Shown: positions 37,985 to 45,721 of the stretch, piece by piece
How the letters are laid out: every line of letters starts with the position of its first letter
Position numbering within the stretch: the first letter of the stretch is position 1
NCBI RefSeq assembly: GCF_011516835.1
Contig: NZ_WOTB01000016.1
Span: forward strand, 44,107-108,106
Source: Acetobacter musti
GTDB lineage: Bacteria; Pseudomonadota; Alphaproteobacteria; Acetobacterales; Acetobacteraceae
DNA: 64,000 nucleotides
Direction: 5' to 3'
Position numbers and translations under genes: made by a program
Notes under the pieces: model-generated
What the model was told of the DNA's origin: nothing
Seen by the model: only the letters and a program-made list of their open reading frames with translations
Database searches by the model: none

Positions 37985-38911
37985 ATGTCATTCGTTATCA
38001 TGACCAGGCCGGATCGCGCGGCGGTCTGGAAGCGCGTCATCACGGCCGGACTGCCGGAAGAAACGGTCGAGATCTGGCCCGACGTCGCCGATCCGGAAGC
38101 CGTCGAATTCCTCGCGGCCTGGACCATGCCGGACGATCTCATAACGCTGTATCCGAATCTGAAGGTTCTGTTTTCGGTCGGAGCGGGGGTGGACCAGCTC
38201 GATCTGTCGCGGGTGCCGGCGGGCGTTCAGGTCGTCAGGATGATCGAGCCGGGCCTGACGGAGGGCATGGTCTCCTATGCGCGATATGCCGTTACGACCA
38301 TCCACCGGGGAATGCTGCGTTATATCGCCCAGCAGCGCACGGCGACGTGGAAGGCCTGGCCGTATCCTCCGGCGTCAGAAGTCACGGTCGGGGTGATGGG
38401 GCTTGGGGAACTGGGCCTGCCGGTGGCGCAGGATCTGCTCGGGGCGGGTTATGCCTGCCGGGGATGGGCGCGCAGTCGCAGAGAGGTCGATGGCATTGAG
38501 ACATTCGCCGGCGAGGGCGAACTGGATGCGTTTCTCTCGGAAACGACGATTCTGATCTGCCTGCTGCCTCTGACGCCCGCGACAGCCGGGATTCTCTCGG
38601 CTTCCCTGTTCGACCGCCTGCCTGATGGCGCCGGGCTGGTGCATTGTGGTCGCGGCGGACAGCTGGTGACGGCCGATCTGATCGCGGCGCTCGACCGGGG
38701 CCGGATCGGCGCGGCTGTGATCGACGTCACCGAGCCCGAGCCTCTTCCGCCTGAAAGCGCCTTGTGGTCGCACCCGAATGTGCTGATTACGCCGCATATC
38801 GCGAGCATGACGCAGGCGGAAACCTCGGCGCGGTCTCTGGTCGATAATATTGCCCGCTATCGCAGCGGCCGGGCGATGCGGGGCGCCATTGATCTGACTG
38901 TCGGTTACTGA
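37985..38911 (+). CDS. Glyoxylate/hydroxypyruvate reductase A-like 2-hydroxyacid dehydrogenase
   Basis: It encodes 308 residues and belongs to the D-isomer-specific 2-hydroxyacid dehydrogenase family (GhrA branch). The NAD(P) site is VGVMGLGELGLPVAQDLLGAG. The catalytic Arg is in LVHCGRGGQLV, the Glu region in VIDVTEPEPLP and the His in LITPHIASMT. The GhrA group lacks the usual Gly-Arg-Val-Gly form and prefers NADPH with glyoxylate or hydroxypyruvate. It closes the plus-strand operon and could remove a 2-oxo acid made in it. Confidence 0.9.
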   Translation: MSFVIMTRPDRAAVWKRVITAGLPEETVEIWPDVADPEAVEFLAAWTMPDDLITLYPNLKVLFSVGAGVDQLDLSRVPAGVQVVRMIEPGLTEGMVSYARYAVTTIHRGMLRYIAQQRTATWKAWPYPPASEVTVGVMGLGELGLPVAQDLLGAGYACRGWARSRREVDGIETFAGEGELDAFLSETTILICLLPLTPATAGILSASLFDRLPDGAGLVHCGRGGQLVTADLIAALDRGRIGAAVIDVTEPEPLPPESALWSHPNVLITPHIASMTQAETSARSLVDNIARYRSGRAMRGAIDLTVGY

Positions 38912-39112
38912 CCCGGTCACGCGGTCTGGCGTCAGAGACGCGGACAAGGCGACAGGGGGGTGAAGGAGCCGCCGGGGATCGCTTCCGGCCTGGGTGAGGG
39001 AAGCGGCGCTGCCCAGGCCTGTTTTTCTCTGCGGGACTTTTCCGGGCCGGCGGGCAGTCGAACCGGACCCCGTCGATATCGTTGTAGTGGGGCTCAGCAG
39101 CGGAGTGAGCCA

Positions 39113-39316
39113 ATGACAACGAAAAATATTATCCGGAAAAACATCACCCGAAGAAGTCTCGTGGCGCTGGCGATTATGCTCGCCCTGCCCGGAGCCGTGG
39201 AGATGGCAGCGGCACAGCCTGTCCCTTATCCGCCACCACCACCGCCACCCCGGCGCAGAAGGTGGAGAAGAAGACGCCGGAGACTCCCGCCACCACCACC
39301 GCCCCGTCCGCGATAA
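39113..39316 (+). CDS. Small exported Pro/Arg-rich protein, reading frame uncertain
   Basis: It encodes 67 residues: a basic N-terminus, a hydrophobic stretch (SLVALAIMLALPGAVEMAAA) that looks like a signal peptide, then Pro and Arg runs alone, PYPPPPPPPRRRR followed by a Trp, six Arg and PPPPPPRPR. The ribosome-binding site GGAGTGAGCCA is acceptable. Arg codons in the tail are mostly AGA/AGG, unlike the rest of the window. The +2-shifted frame across the same bases reads TTTATPAQKVEKKTPETPAT with good codon use and continues to 39459. A frameshift joining the signal peptide to that frame is therefore possible. No function can be given. Confidence 0.4.
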   Translation: MTTKNIIRKNITRRSLVALAIMLALPGAVEMAAAQPVPYPPPPPPPRRRRWRRRRRRLPPPPPPRPR

Positions 39317-39393
39317 GCGCGGGTCCCGGCCCCGCTCCGGCGGGGCCGGTTTCGGGCAGGGGCCACTCTTACCCTTTTTCAGATGAACAAACC

Positions 39394-39446
39394 GGGATCA
39401 AAGGGACCAAGTCCCTTTGTGGGGTCCGGGGCAAAGCCCCGCAAAA
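39394..39446. repeat. REP-like double hairpin, copy 2 (inverted)
   Basis: CAAAGGGACCAAGTCCCTTTG (39399-39419) and CGGGGCAAAGCCCCG (39427-39441) form two perfect hairpins joined by TGGGGTC. In reverse complement it matches copy 1 at 16307-16356, including the linker and the flanking GATCCCG. The stretch 39317-39617 otherwise shows no convincing gene. Confidence 0.85.
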
Positions 39447-39617
39447 CCGCCCCGCATAAAAATATTATAAACGCCCTGACTTCCCCTTCAGCCAGCCTGA
39501 TCTGCCCGATCCCCCGCCCGGATCAGTGCCTGCCTTCATCGTGGTCTCTCACCGGAAAATTCTTCGGACCATGGACAGCTATGATCCGGTCACCACGCGG
39601 CCTGGCTGCCTGAAAAG

Positions 39618-39737
39618 GTGATCGATTATCCGCGCGGCTTCGCGGATACCGGACCGGAGGGAAAATGCCCCTCCGGAGCCGGCCGCCAGATCGTGGACCA
39701 TAATCTTATCGACAAGGCCTGGAATGACCGCCTCTGA
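39618..39737 (+). pseudogene. Short coding remnant before the phage-like gene
   Basis: From the GTG at 39618 (frame open from 39585) 39 codons read VIDYPRGFADTGPEGKCPSG and on to a stop at 39735-39737, 14 bp inside the next gene. Codon use is normal for the host and the stop/start overlap looks like translational coupling. There is no full-length domain. It may be the tail of a truncated gene from a former phage-like segment, or a genuine very small ORF. Confidence 0.3.
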
Positions 39738-40242
39738 ACTGCCTGACAGCCTGATCCCCTCTCCGCTTCGTCTCTATACTGTCCCTGGGCTTCCGGCGAC
39801 GACACAGGGCTGCGGCTGCTCCGTGCCGGCGGTGCAGCCGCGCGGAATCACGACGATGACCGGCTTCGTGCCTGAAATGCCGGCCAAGTCGAGCGCCGCC
39901 GTGCTCGATTACGGAGTCGATTTCACGGACTGGCTCGTCGATACCGGCGACACGATCCAGGCCGGAGGCGTTTCCGCAACCGTAACGACAGCCGCGGGCT
40001 TTCCGTACGATCTCACGGTGGTCTGGGCGGATGTCTGTAACGGAACGCAGGCCATCATCATGCTAGCCTCCGGCCCCGCCGGCAGTTTTCAGATCGTCAA
40101 TGTGCAGGCGATAACGGAACAGGGGCGCACCTGTACCCAGCAGATCATTGTGCCGGTCAGCCGCGCGACGGAAACGGTGGACCCGCCGGCATCATCGTCG
40201 ACGACCGGCACCGGTGGCGACAGTTCCGACACGCTGAAATAA
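39724..40242 (+). CDS. Hypothetical protein, possibly phage-structural
   Basis: It encodes 172 residues. The N-terminus (about 1-35) is rich in Pro and Thr. The central part, about 55-150, looks like a beta-sandwich; the segment DYGVDFTDWLVDTGDTIQAG resembles small phage virion-associated proteins that carry an N-terminal DFTDWL-type stretch. The C-terminal 25 residues are Ser/Thr/Gly-rich and probably disordered. No membrane segment or enzymatic motif is visible. The neighbouring genes are not phage genes, so it may be a stranded prophage piece. The homology is an impression from pattern only. Confidence 0.55.
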   Translation: MTASELPDSLIPSPLRLYTVPGLPATTQGCGCSVPAVQPRGITTMTGFVPEMPAKSSAAVLDYGVDFTDWLVDTGDTIQAGGVSATVTTAAGFPYDLTVVWADVCNGTQAIIMLASGPAGSFQIVNVQAITEQGRTCTQQIIVPVSRATETVDPPASSSTTGTGGDSSDTLK

Positions 40243-40307
40243 GAACGGCACGCCTGCCCGCACATATGCTTACGGGAAACCGGACCGTGTTACGCGCGGG
40301 CCCGGGA

Positions 40308-41126
40308 CTACAGACGAAGGCCTCTGAGGGCGAGGCCGGCGACGGCGGGCAGTAACCGGGGCTGCATCAGATCCGGATCGAATTCGGCCATGCGGCGGGC
40401 GTTTTCCCGGTAGCAGTCCTCGACGAATTTCGGGAACGCAAAGCCGTCGAGAAACACGCTGGCCTGCGTCACGGCAAAGTCCCGCCCGTGTTCATCACGC
40501 CCGCGTCTGACCATGCCGAGAAGCCGGCCGGCCGCGCGCCCGTAAAAACGGGCCGATTTCAGGCTGCGCCGGAGATTTCCAAGCCCGCGCCGATGCTCCC
40601 GCCAGGCCATGTAATTGATAAAAAACACGATATGTCGTGTCTCTTCGAACATGAGCAGATCGAAAATTTCAAACAGGGATTCGGGAAGAAACTGCGATTG
40701 CCGGGCCGATTTGAAAGCGCCGAAGCCGAGAAAGGCGTCGAGACATTCTCCGAAGCCGAAATCGATAAAGGCGGTTTCGAGATCAGAGGGGAATTTTTCG
40801 ATGGGCTGCTCGACGGCATCGATGCCGTACCGGTCAATCATCACCCTGATGAGCCGGGCATGGCGCGATTCCTCGACACCCTGCAGTTCGACCGCCTGAC
40901 GCACGAGCGGATCGGCGAGCGTGGGAGCGAACGCATCGACGATCGCGCCGGCCCGCCGTTCCGTGTGCCAGACTTCCTGCCAGAAGGGGATACTGCGCAG
41001 TCGTGCGAGATCCCCTTCTCCGAGTTCCGGCCAGGGAAGCGTCTCCGGCTCGAAATGCTCATGTGTCGCGATGAACTGTTCACAGAACAGACGCTTATGC
41101 GCGTCCGATCCCGCTTTTATCCTCAT
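40308..41126 (-). CDS. Ferritin-like diiron protein, paralogue 1
   Basis: It encodes 272 residues with a diiron four-helix pattern: E56, E86-x-x-H89 (in EESRH), E127 (GFGECLDAF), and E162-x-x-H165 (in EETRH). This is the ferritin-like/ribonucleotide-reductase-like ligand set, so an O2- or peroxide-active diiron site is likely. The C-terminal part, about 190-272, is basic and may lie on the membrane. No substrate is known for this family. The start overlaps the stop of the second paralogue by 4 bp, so both should be made together. Confidence 0.75.
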   Translation of the reverse strand: MRIKAGSDAHKRLFCEQFIATHEHFEPETLPWPELGEGDLARLRSIPFWQEVWHTERRAGAIVDAFAPTLADPLVRQAVELQGVEESRHARLIRVMIDRYGIDAVEQPIEKFPSDLETAFIDFGFGECLDAFLGFGAFKSARQSQFLPESLFEIFDLLMFEETRHIVFFINYMAWREHRRGLGNLRRSLKSARFYGRAAGRLLGMVRRGRDEHGRDFAVTQASVFLDGFAFPKFVEDCYRENARRMAEFDPDLMQPRLLPAVAGLALRGLRL

Positions 41127-42136
41127 GCGGCGGCGGGTGATGCTTCAGGCCGGATGTGGGGCTTCTTTCCGAACAGACCGAGCACCCACAGCGCCGTGCG
41201 GGCGAGACCCGGTGCCAGTCTGGGGCGGAGCAGTCTCGGATCGTAGCCGGAGAAGCGTCTGTCGTTCTCCGTCAGACAGATTTCGAGAAAATCAGCCAGC
41301 GTAATGTCCTGGCTGGACATTTCCTTCGTGCCCGTGACGGTGAAATTATTGTCCTGCGTATGCTCGTTGCCTTCGTCGTCCACGGTCTTCGCCAGACCGA
41401 TCCGCTCATAGACGAGGAACATCAGAACAGCGATAACCTTGAGTTCGAACCATGGACGCTTCCACAGAGGCATCACGGCGCGATACCAGGCCAGCCAGTT
41501 GGCGAAAAGAAGGATGTGGCGACATTCTTCCTGCATGACAGGCTCGAACGTCTCGATCAGCTCCGCTGGGAAGAAGTGAGACGTCTGCGCGACCTTGAAC
41601 AGGCCGAACGCGAAGAAACTGTCGACGCATTCGGAGAAGCCGGTCACCAGGTAAGCCCACTCGACATCGCGTGGCTCGATGTAAGGCGGTTCGGGAGCCA
41701 TTTTGATCCCGTAGGCCTCGACCAGCTTGCTCAGAACTTCCTTGTGGCGGTTTTCCTCCCAGGCGTTCCGTGAGATGGCGTCCTTCATGTCGGGATCTGT
41801 GACCAGATTCGCATAGGCGGCCATGCGGAGGCGCGCCTTGCCCTCGGTCTGAACCGCAATGTCCCAGATCGGAAGCGACGTGACACGTTTCAGGGTCACG
41901 GGATCGAGCTTCGGCCAGTTGATGACCGAAGGGCGATACGGGTTGAAGGTCTCGCGAAACATGTCCGCAACGGCGCGCTTATGCTCCGGAGAGCCGGGTT
42001 TCAGCGGTCCGGGGATTGGAGAACTCCAGTGCCGGGATCTGTAATCCGCCTCTTCGACCGCAGCCTCGCTGGGCGGCGGGGGCAGATCATCGATACTGTC
42101 GGGAAGCCGTGTATAAATATCGGCGAGAGCATTCAT
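41123..42136 (-). CDS. Ferritin-like diiron protein, paralogue 2
   Basis: It encodes 337 residues from the ATG at 42136 (MNALADIYTR); an in-frame start 21 codons upstream is possible but less likely. The ligand spacing matches paralogue 1: E98, E128-x-x-H131 (EENRH), E169 (GFSECVDSFF) and E204-x-x-H207 (EECRH). One hydrophobic segment at about 227-245 (FELKVIAVLMFLVYERIGL) could touch the membrane. The two proteins probably arose by duplication and may form a heterodimer. The C-terminal 100 residues again have an FSGYDPRLLRPRLAP segment comparable to FDPDLMQPRLLPAV of paralogue 1. Confidence 0.78.
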   Translation of the reverse strand: MNALADIYTRLPDSIDDLPPPPSEAAVEEADYRSRHWSSPIPGPLKPGSPEHKRAVADMFRETFNPYRPSVINWPKLDPVTLKRVTSLPIWDIAVQTEGKARLRMAAYANLVTDPDMKDAISRNAWEENRHKEVLSKLVEAYGIKMAPEPPYIEPRDVEWAYLVTGFSECVDSFFAFGLFKVAQTSHFFPAELIETFEPVMQEECRHILLFANWLAWYRAVMPLWKRPWFELKVIAVLMFLVYERIGLAKTVDDEGNEHTQDNNFTVTGTKEMSSQDITLADFLEICLTENDRRFSGYDPRLLRPRLAPGLARTALWVLGLFGKKPHIRPEASPAAA

Positions 42137-42239
42137 TTGCGGTGCGCTCACGTTTTCAGGGCGACAGATCCGATGCCGGAGCGGCGGATCTGTACGCATG
42201 TTGGATCAGCCCCGCGCCGAAGCACGGGGTATCCAGCGG

Positions 42240-42968
42240 TTAATGGATGTCGGACGGAGCGGAAATGATCCTGGTCACGAGACCGTAGGAAATCGCCTCC
42301 TCGGCGGACAGCCAGTAATTGCGATCCGTGTCCCGGCAGATCTTCTCGTAAGGCTGTCCGGTCTCGCGCGCGAAGAGTTTGTTCAGCCGCTCGCGCATCT
42401 TGACGATCTCGCGCGCCTCGATGTCGATATCGGTCGCCGGCCCCCTGACGCCGCCCATCGGCTGATGCAGCAGGAAGCGGGTGTTCGGAAGACAGAATCG
42501 ACGGTCCTTATGACCAGCCGAGAAGATCAGCGCGCCCGCCGAGGCCACCCATCCGGTTCCGATCATGTTCACGGGCGCCACGGAATCCACGAAGCGGATC
42601 ATGTCGTGGATGGTGTCGCCGCTTTCCACATGGCCGCCCGGTGAATTGACGTAGACATCGATGGGCTTGTCGGACGAACCGGCGAGGGCAAGCAGACGCC
42701 CGGTGACATCGCGCGCGATCTTGTCGTTGATGCCGCCGAAGATCAGGACTTTACGCTGATCGAACAGCCGCGTCTCAAGCTCGCTGATCGGGGACGAGAG
42801 AGTCTTGTTATCGTCCGGCTCCTTCGGCTCCGGTCCCTGGGGCTCGGGGATATCGGGGCCATCGGGGTCCTCATCGTCGAATCTGACCCGATCTTTCATA
42901 ACGTCATCCTGCATGCGGTTGGCTTCCATCCGGGTGCCGTTCCCGGTTCGGTGATACAGCTTCATCAT
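42240..42968 (-). CDS. ClpP-family serine protease
   Basis: It encodes 242 residues from the ATG at 42968, preceded by GCAGGA; an earlier ATG at 42995 is possible. The catalytic residues are S143 (GWVASAGALIF), H168 (FLLHQPMGG) and an Asp in RDTDRNYWLSAEEA (213 or 215). Residues 1-60 form an acidic, Pro-rich extension not found in canonical ClpP, which suggests a second ClpP isoform. A housekeeping clpP would be beside clpX or tig, and neither is here. It likely forms the usual barrel for ATP-dependent proteolysis. Confidence 0.88.
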   Translation of the reverse strand: MMKLYHRTGNGTRMEANRMQDDVMKDRVRFDDEDPDGPDIPEPQGPEPKEPDDNKTLSSPISELETRLFDQRKVLIFGGINDKIARDVTGRLLALAGSSDKPIDVYVNSPGGHVESGDTIHDMIRFVDSVAPVNMIGTGWVASAGALIFSAGHKDRRFCLPNTRFLLHQPMGGVRGPATDIDIEAREIVKMRERLNKLFARETGQPYEKICRDTDRNYWLSAEEAISYGLVTRIISAPSDIH

Positions 42969-43071
42969 GCTATCCTGCTCTGCTACGCAGCTCATGCCAA
43001 GAGGGGTGGCTGCTTCAGAGTCGCAGCCCCGGCTTCTTATATGGAGCCCGTGACCGTTTAAGACAGAGCGA

Positions 43072-44193
43072 ATGACAGCACCGAGGCCTTCTTCCGTTTC
43101 ACACCGACCCTTCCTGCGCGGCCTGCTCAGTGTGCTGTTACCAGCCTCGCTGGTGATGCTTGGCGGATGCCATCATCGCGATGTCGTCGATACCACCCTC
43201 GACTGGTATCATCAGTATCAGGGCGGCCTGATCGCCCAGCAGCGCCCCCCCGCACCGGGTCTCAACGCGCCTTTCCCCAAAGTCGGCCTGACTCCGACCA
43301 AAGCGCCACCGCTTCCTTCCCCCGCGCTCAGGCAGACGATCACCACCAATCTTATCACGGCGCGCAACCTCAGTCTCCGGACCGAGGCGCAGAACGGCAC
43401 ACTCACGCCCGTCATCCCGCCGCCGCCCGGCCAGGCGGGAATGGGTCAGACGGGGACGGCTCAGACAGGGCAGGGGGCGACGGGTCAGGCGACGGCGGCC
43501 AAAGCGGCTCCGGGCGCAAAGCCGGGCGCGCCGGGAACCCAGGCCGCCAGCGGAACAGCTCAGCCGGGTCCGGGCGCGCCGGCGCAATCCGCAATCCCCG
43601 CCGGCGCCATGGGGGCCGTGCTCGACGCGGCGGATTCACAGCCTTCCGCCCCGCCGGCGGCCGCACCCGCAGCTCCGGCGCCAGCGGCGAAGTCTCCGGC
43701 GGCAACGCCTGCCGGGACTGACGAAGCGGAAGTCGCCATGCCGGTATTCGTGGGTGACAAAGGTGCTCCCGCCGCTTCTGCGCCGCAGGTTTTGCCGGAA
43801 ATTCCCGCCGGGCCACCGCCTGCGCCCTCTTTTCCGGGCTTCAGCGTGCCGTCCGATGCCGGCCTGCCGGACCGGGTGCGGCCTGATTACGATCTTTCCC
43901 AACAGAGCGGTGTCGTCATCCACTTCCTGCCCGGCTCCGATCAGCTGAGTCCCGGACAGGACAACGCTCTGAGCAAACTCGCGACCTCAAGGGGCACCGC
44001 GACGCTCTTCCTCCATTGCAGCGGCGAGGCCGTGTCCATGAGCGCCGCGGATCAGGCCCAGGCGGTTGAGCTGGGGCTTCTGCGGGCCAGGACGCTTTCC
44101 GAGGCGCTGAAGAAGCTTGGCGTTCCTGACGCCGCCATGCGGGTCAGCAGCGCCGCTTTCGGTGTCAGTGCCCGTGTCAGCAAAAACGGGTGA
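43072..44193 (+). CDS. OmpA-like lipoprotein with a low-complexity linker
   Basis: It encodes 373 residues. Signal and lipobox are SLVMLGGC with lipidated C33. Residues about 110-270 are an Ala/Pro/Gly/Gln-rich linker (GQAGMGQTGTAQTGQGATGQ and Pro-Ala runs). The C-terminal domain, about 285-370, contains VVIHFLPGSDQLSPGQDNAL and LLRARTLSEALKKLGV, an OmpA-like fold that would bind peptidoglycan. The usual NAxLSxxRA Arg/Asp pair is only partly kept (RARTLSEALK), so binding may be weak. The gene stands alone, 82 bp before tRNA-Glu. Confidence 0.8.
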   Translation: MTAPRPSSVSHRPFLRGLLSVLLPASLVMLGGCHHRDVVDTTLDWYHQYQGGLIAQQRPPAPGLNAPFPKVGLTPTKAPPLPSPALRQTITTNLITARNLSLRTEAQNGTLTPVIPPPPGQAGMGQTGTAQTGQGATGQATAAKAAPGAKPGAPGTQAASGTAQPGPGAPAQSAIPAGAMGAVLDAADSQPSAPPAAAPAAPAPAAKSPAATPAGTDEAEVAMPVFVGDKGAPAASAPQVLPEIPAGPPPAPSFPGFSVPSDAGLPDRVRPDYDLSQQSGVVIHFLPGSDQLSPGQDNALSKLATSRGTATLFLHCSGEAVSMSAADQAQAVELGLLRARTLSEALKKLGVPDAAMRVSSAAFGVSARVSKNG

Positions 44194-44234
44194 GCGTTCC
44201 GGCTGTCTTTTTTCCACTTTCTCTCCAGGAGCGC

Positions 44235-44263
44235 TTGACGCGTTTATGAACCCCGTCTATTCA
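44235..44263 (+). promoter_or_regulatory. Promoter of tRNA-Glu
   Basis: TTGACG (44235-44240) and TATTCA (44258-44263) are separated by exactly 17 bp and resemble a sigma-70 -35/-10 pair. Transcription would start about 44270, a few bases before the mature tRNA 5' end. Confidence 0.75.
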
Positions 44264-44275
44264 GCACCCCGCCTC

Positions 44276-44351
44276 GTCCCGTTCGTCTAGAGGCCTAGGA
44301 CATCGCCCTTTCACGGCGGCAACACGGGTTCGAATCCCGTACGGGACGCCA
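44276..44351 (+). tRNA. tRNA-Glu (anticodon TTC)
   Basis: The 76-nt gene has the acceptor stem GTCCCGT/ACGGGAC (44276-44282 with 44341-44347), discriminator G and an encoded CCA (44349-44351). The anticodon loop CTTTCAC gives TTC. The T arm contains GGTTCGAATCC. The 3' 47 nt (44305-44351) are repeated at 63757-63803, which marks this gene as the integration site of a genomic island; the copy here keeps the tRNA intact. Confidence 0.97.
44305..44351. repeat. Left attachment site of the island
   Basis: 47 bp, from GCCCTTTCACGG to the CCA end of tRNA-Glu, identical to 63757-63803. The flanking base differs on each side (C against T before, T against A after), so the match ends exactly here. The integrase gene starts its stop codon 59 bp to the right. 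Confidence 0.95.
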
Positions 44352-44409
44352 TTGATTTTGCTGGATAATTTTACTTATCCACAGATGGCTTACTGGTCCA
44401 CATGGACCA

Positions 44410-45441
44410 CTACAGTTCAAAGGCATCTGCTATCTCCCGCAAATATGCCGGATCAAACTTCCGATAAACTCGGCGAAGAGTCGTCGGGTCAGTGGCCAAC
44501 CAGTCTGCGGCCTGATCGATTGGGACTCGATCCATGGCAAACCACGATGCGACGCTGTGCTTTATGTGATGTGGCGTTGGCTTCCATGTTAACCCTGCAC
44601 GCTCGCATGCCTTAGCAAATGACCAGCGCAGACCGGTGGGAACTGGTTTGCCATGCCATTGCACAACATACGGCCCGTTCGCCGTACTCTGCGCCTTTTC
44701 CAGTTCCTCTCTTAATATTCGAGTCATTGGCACCACCGCACGGCGCTTGTTCGTGATGGGACGATCCGGCTCCTGGAAATCAATTAATCCGGTTTTCCAG
44801 TGCACACGATCCCAGGTCAGGGCAAGGATTGACCCCTTACGTGCCCCTGTGAAAAGCGCGATTGCCATGAAAGTACGAACATGCTGCGTTTTACACACAT
44901 CCAGCAGACGCCGTGCATCTTCTTTGCTCAGGAACCGGTCGCGCGGCGCAGAATCCCGGGGCGGCTCAATTTCAGGAGGCCTGAGCAAAAAGCCATCTTT
45001 CCACGCCCGCCTCATGGTCGCGCGTAAAACATTGAACTCGCGCCTCAGTGTCCCCGGCGAAACTGGAACATTCTCGGTTTCTGATCGTCCGCTTTTTTTA
45101 AAGCGGTTTGCTGCATAAATGTCCCAAGCCCTTTGATCGACCTGATCGACACGCAGATAACCCATTGCCTGACTCAACGGTACAATGGCTTCTTGCAGGC
45201 GCTTCAGATCCGAGATCTTTCCGCTACGCGAGGCCACATACCGCTCAAAAGCCGTCGACAGCGACATTTTGAGCGGTTTCTTTTCAAGCGCATTTTCAAA
45301 ATCAACTAAGGCTTGTCGAGCATTTTTCTCATCATCCGTTCCCGTCGAAAGTCTTCGGCGTTTACCGTCTTCTCGCCAGACGATGGCCCATTTTCCACGC
45401 CTTTTCTCAAGATGCGGTTTGTCGTTGCGAATGCGGGGCAC
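44410..45441 (-). CDS. Tyrosine-type site-specific integrase
   Basis: It encodes 343 residues from a GTG at 45441 with GGAGG seven nt upstream. The N-terminal SAM-like core-binding domain is at about 60-155. The catalytic domain follows: Arg in FTGARKGSILALTWD, the H-x-x-K box HHIKHSVASW (Lys in place of the common Arg), and the Tyr in TLRRVYRKF near the C-terminus. The His/Lys form is common in one integrase branch. It would recombine the 47-bp tRNA-Glu sites. The 5' end overlaps the excisionase-like gene by 136 bp. Confidence 0.93.
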   Translation of the reverse strand: MPRIRNDKPHLEKRRGKWAIVWREDGKRRRLSTGTDDEKNARQALVDFENALEKKPLKMSLSTAFERYVASRSGKISDLKRLQEAIVPLSQAMGYLRVDQVDQRAWDIYAANRFKKSGRSETENVPVSPGTLRREFNVLRATMRRAWKDGFLLRPPEIEPPRDSAPRDRFLSKEDARRLLDVCKTQHVRTFMAIALFTGARKGSILALTWDRVHWKTGLIDFQEPDRPITNKRRAVVPMTRILREELEKAQSTANGPYVVQWHGKPVPTGLRWSFAKACERAGLTWKPTPHHIKHSVASWFAMDRVPIDQAADWLATDPTTLRRVYRKFDPAYLREIADAFEL

Positions 45442-45641
45442 CTCATAGCCTCCAGATAGGCCATCAGGTCATCGTAGGCGATACGAATACACCCCCGGAT
45501 CCTATAGACAGCCAGTTGATTATTGCGAATGGCACGCCGGACCGTTTCCACGTCACAGCAGACAATGCTTGCCGCTTCCTGAACCGTCATCAGCCGCCTC
45601 ACGGTAACGGACTCAGCCAGGGAAGAGATTGATGCAAACAT
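45306..45641 (-). CDS. Excisionase-like helix-turn-helix protein
   Basis: It encodes 111 residues. Residues about 15-65 form a MerR/AlpA-like HTH_17 domain (MTVQEAASIVCCDVETVRRA, then NNQLAVYRIRGCIRIAYDDL). The C-terminal 45 residues are charged. Genes of this kind next to an integrase act as excisionases or recombination directionality factors. The overlap of 136 bp with the integrase in another frame is unusually long and would couple their expression. It could equally be a transcription regulator of the element. Confidence 0.75.
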   Translation of the reverse strand: MFASISSLAESVTVRRLMTVQEAASIVCCDVETVRRAIRNNQLAVYRIRGCIRIAYDDLMAYLEAMRCPAFATTNRILRKGVENGPSSGEKTVNAEDFRRERMMRKMLDKP

Positions 45642-45721
45642 GCCGCCCTCCAGTAAACTACTGAAGGATTATATATGGCTTATTTTGTCAGTTTTCAAGC
45701 ATTATTTCGCTTAAAATAAAC

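Noticed and set aside
42240..42968. The housekeeping clpP gene.
   Set aside because: No clpX, lon or tig is adjacent and the acidic N-terminal extension is atypical, so it is called only as a ClpP-family protein.
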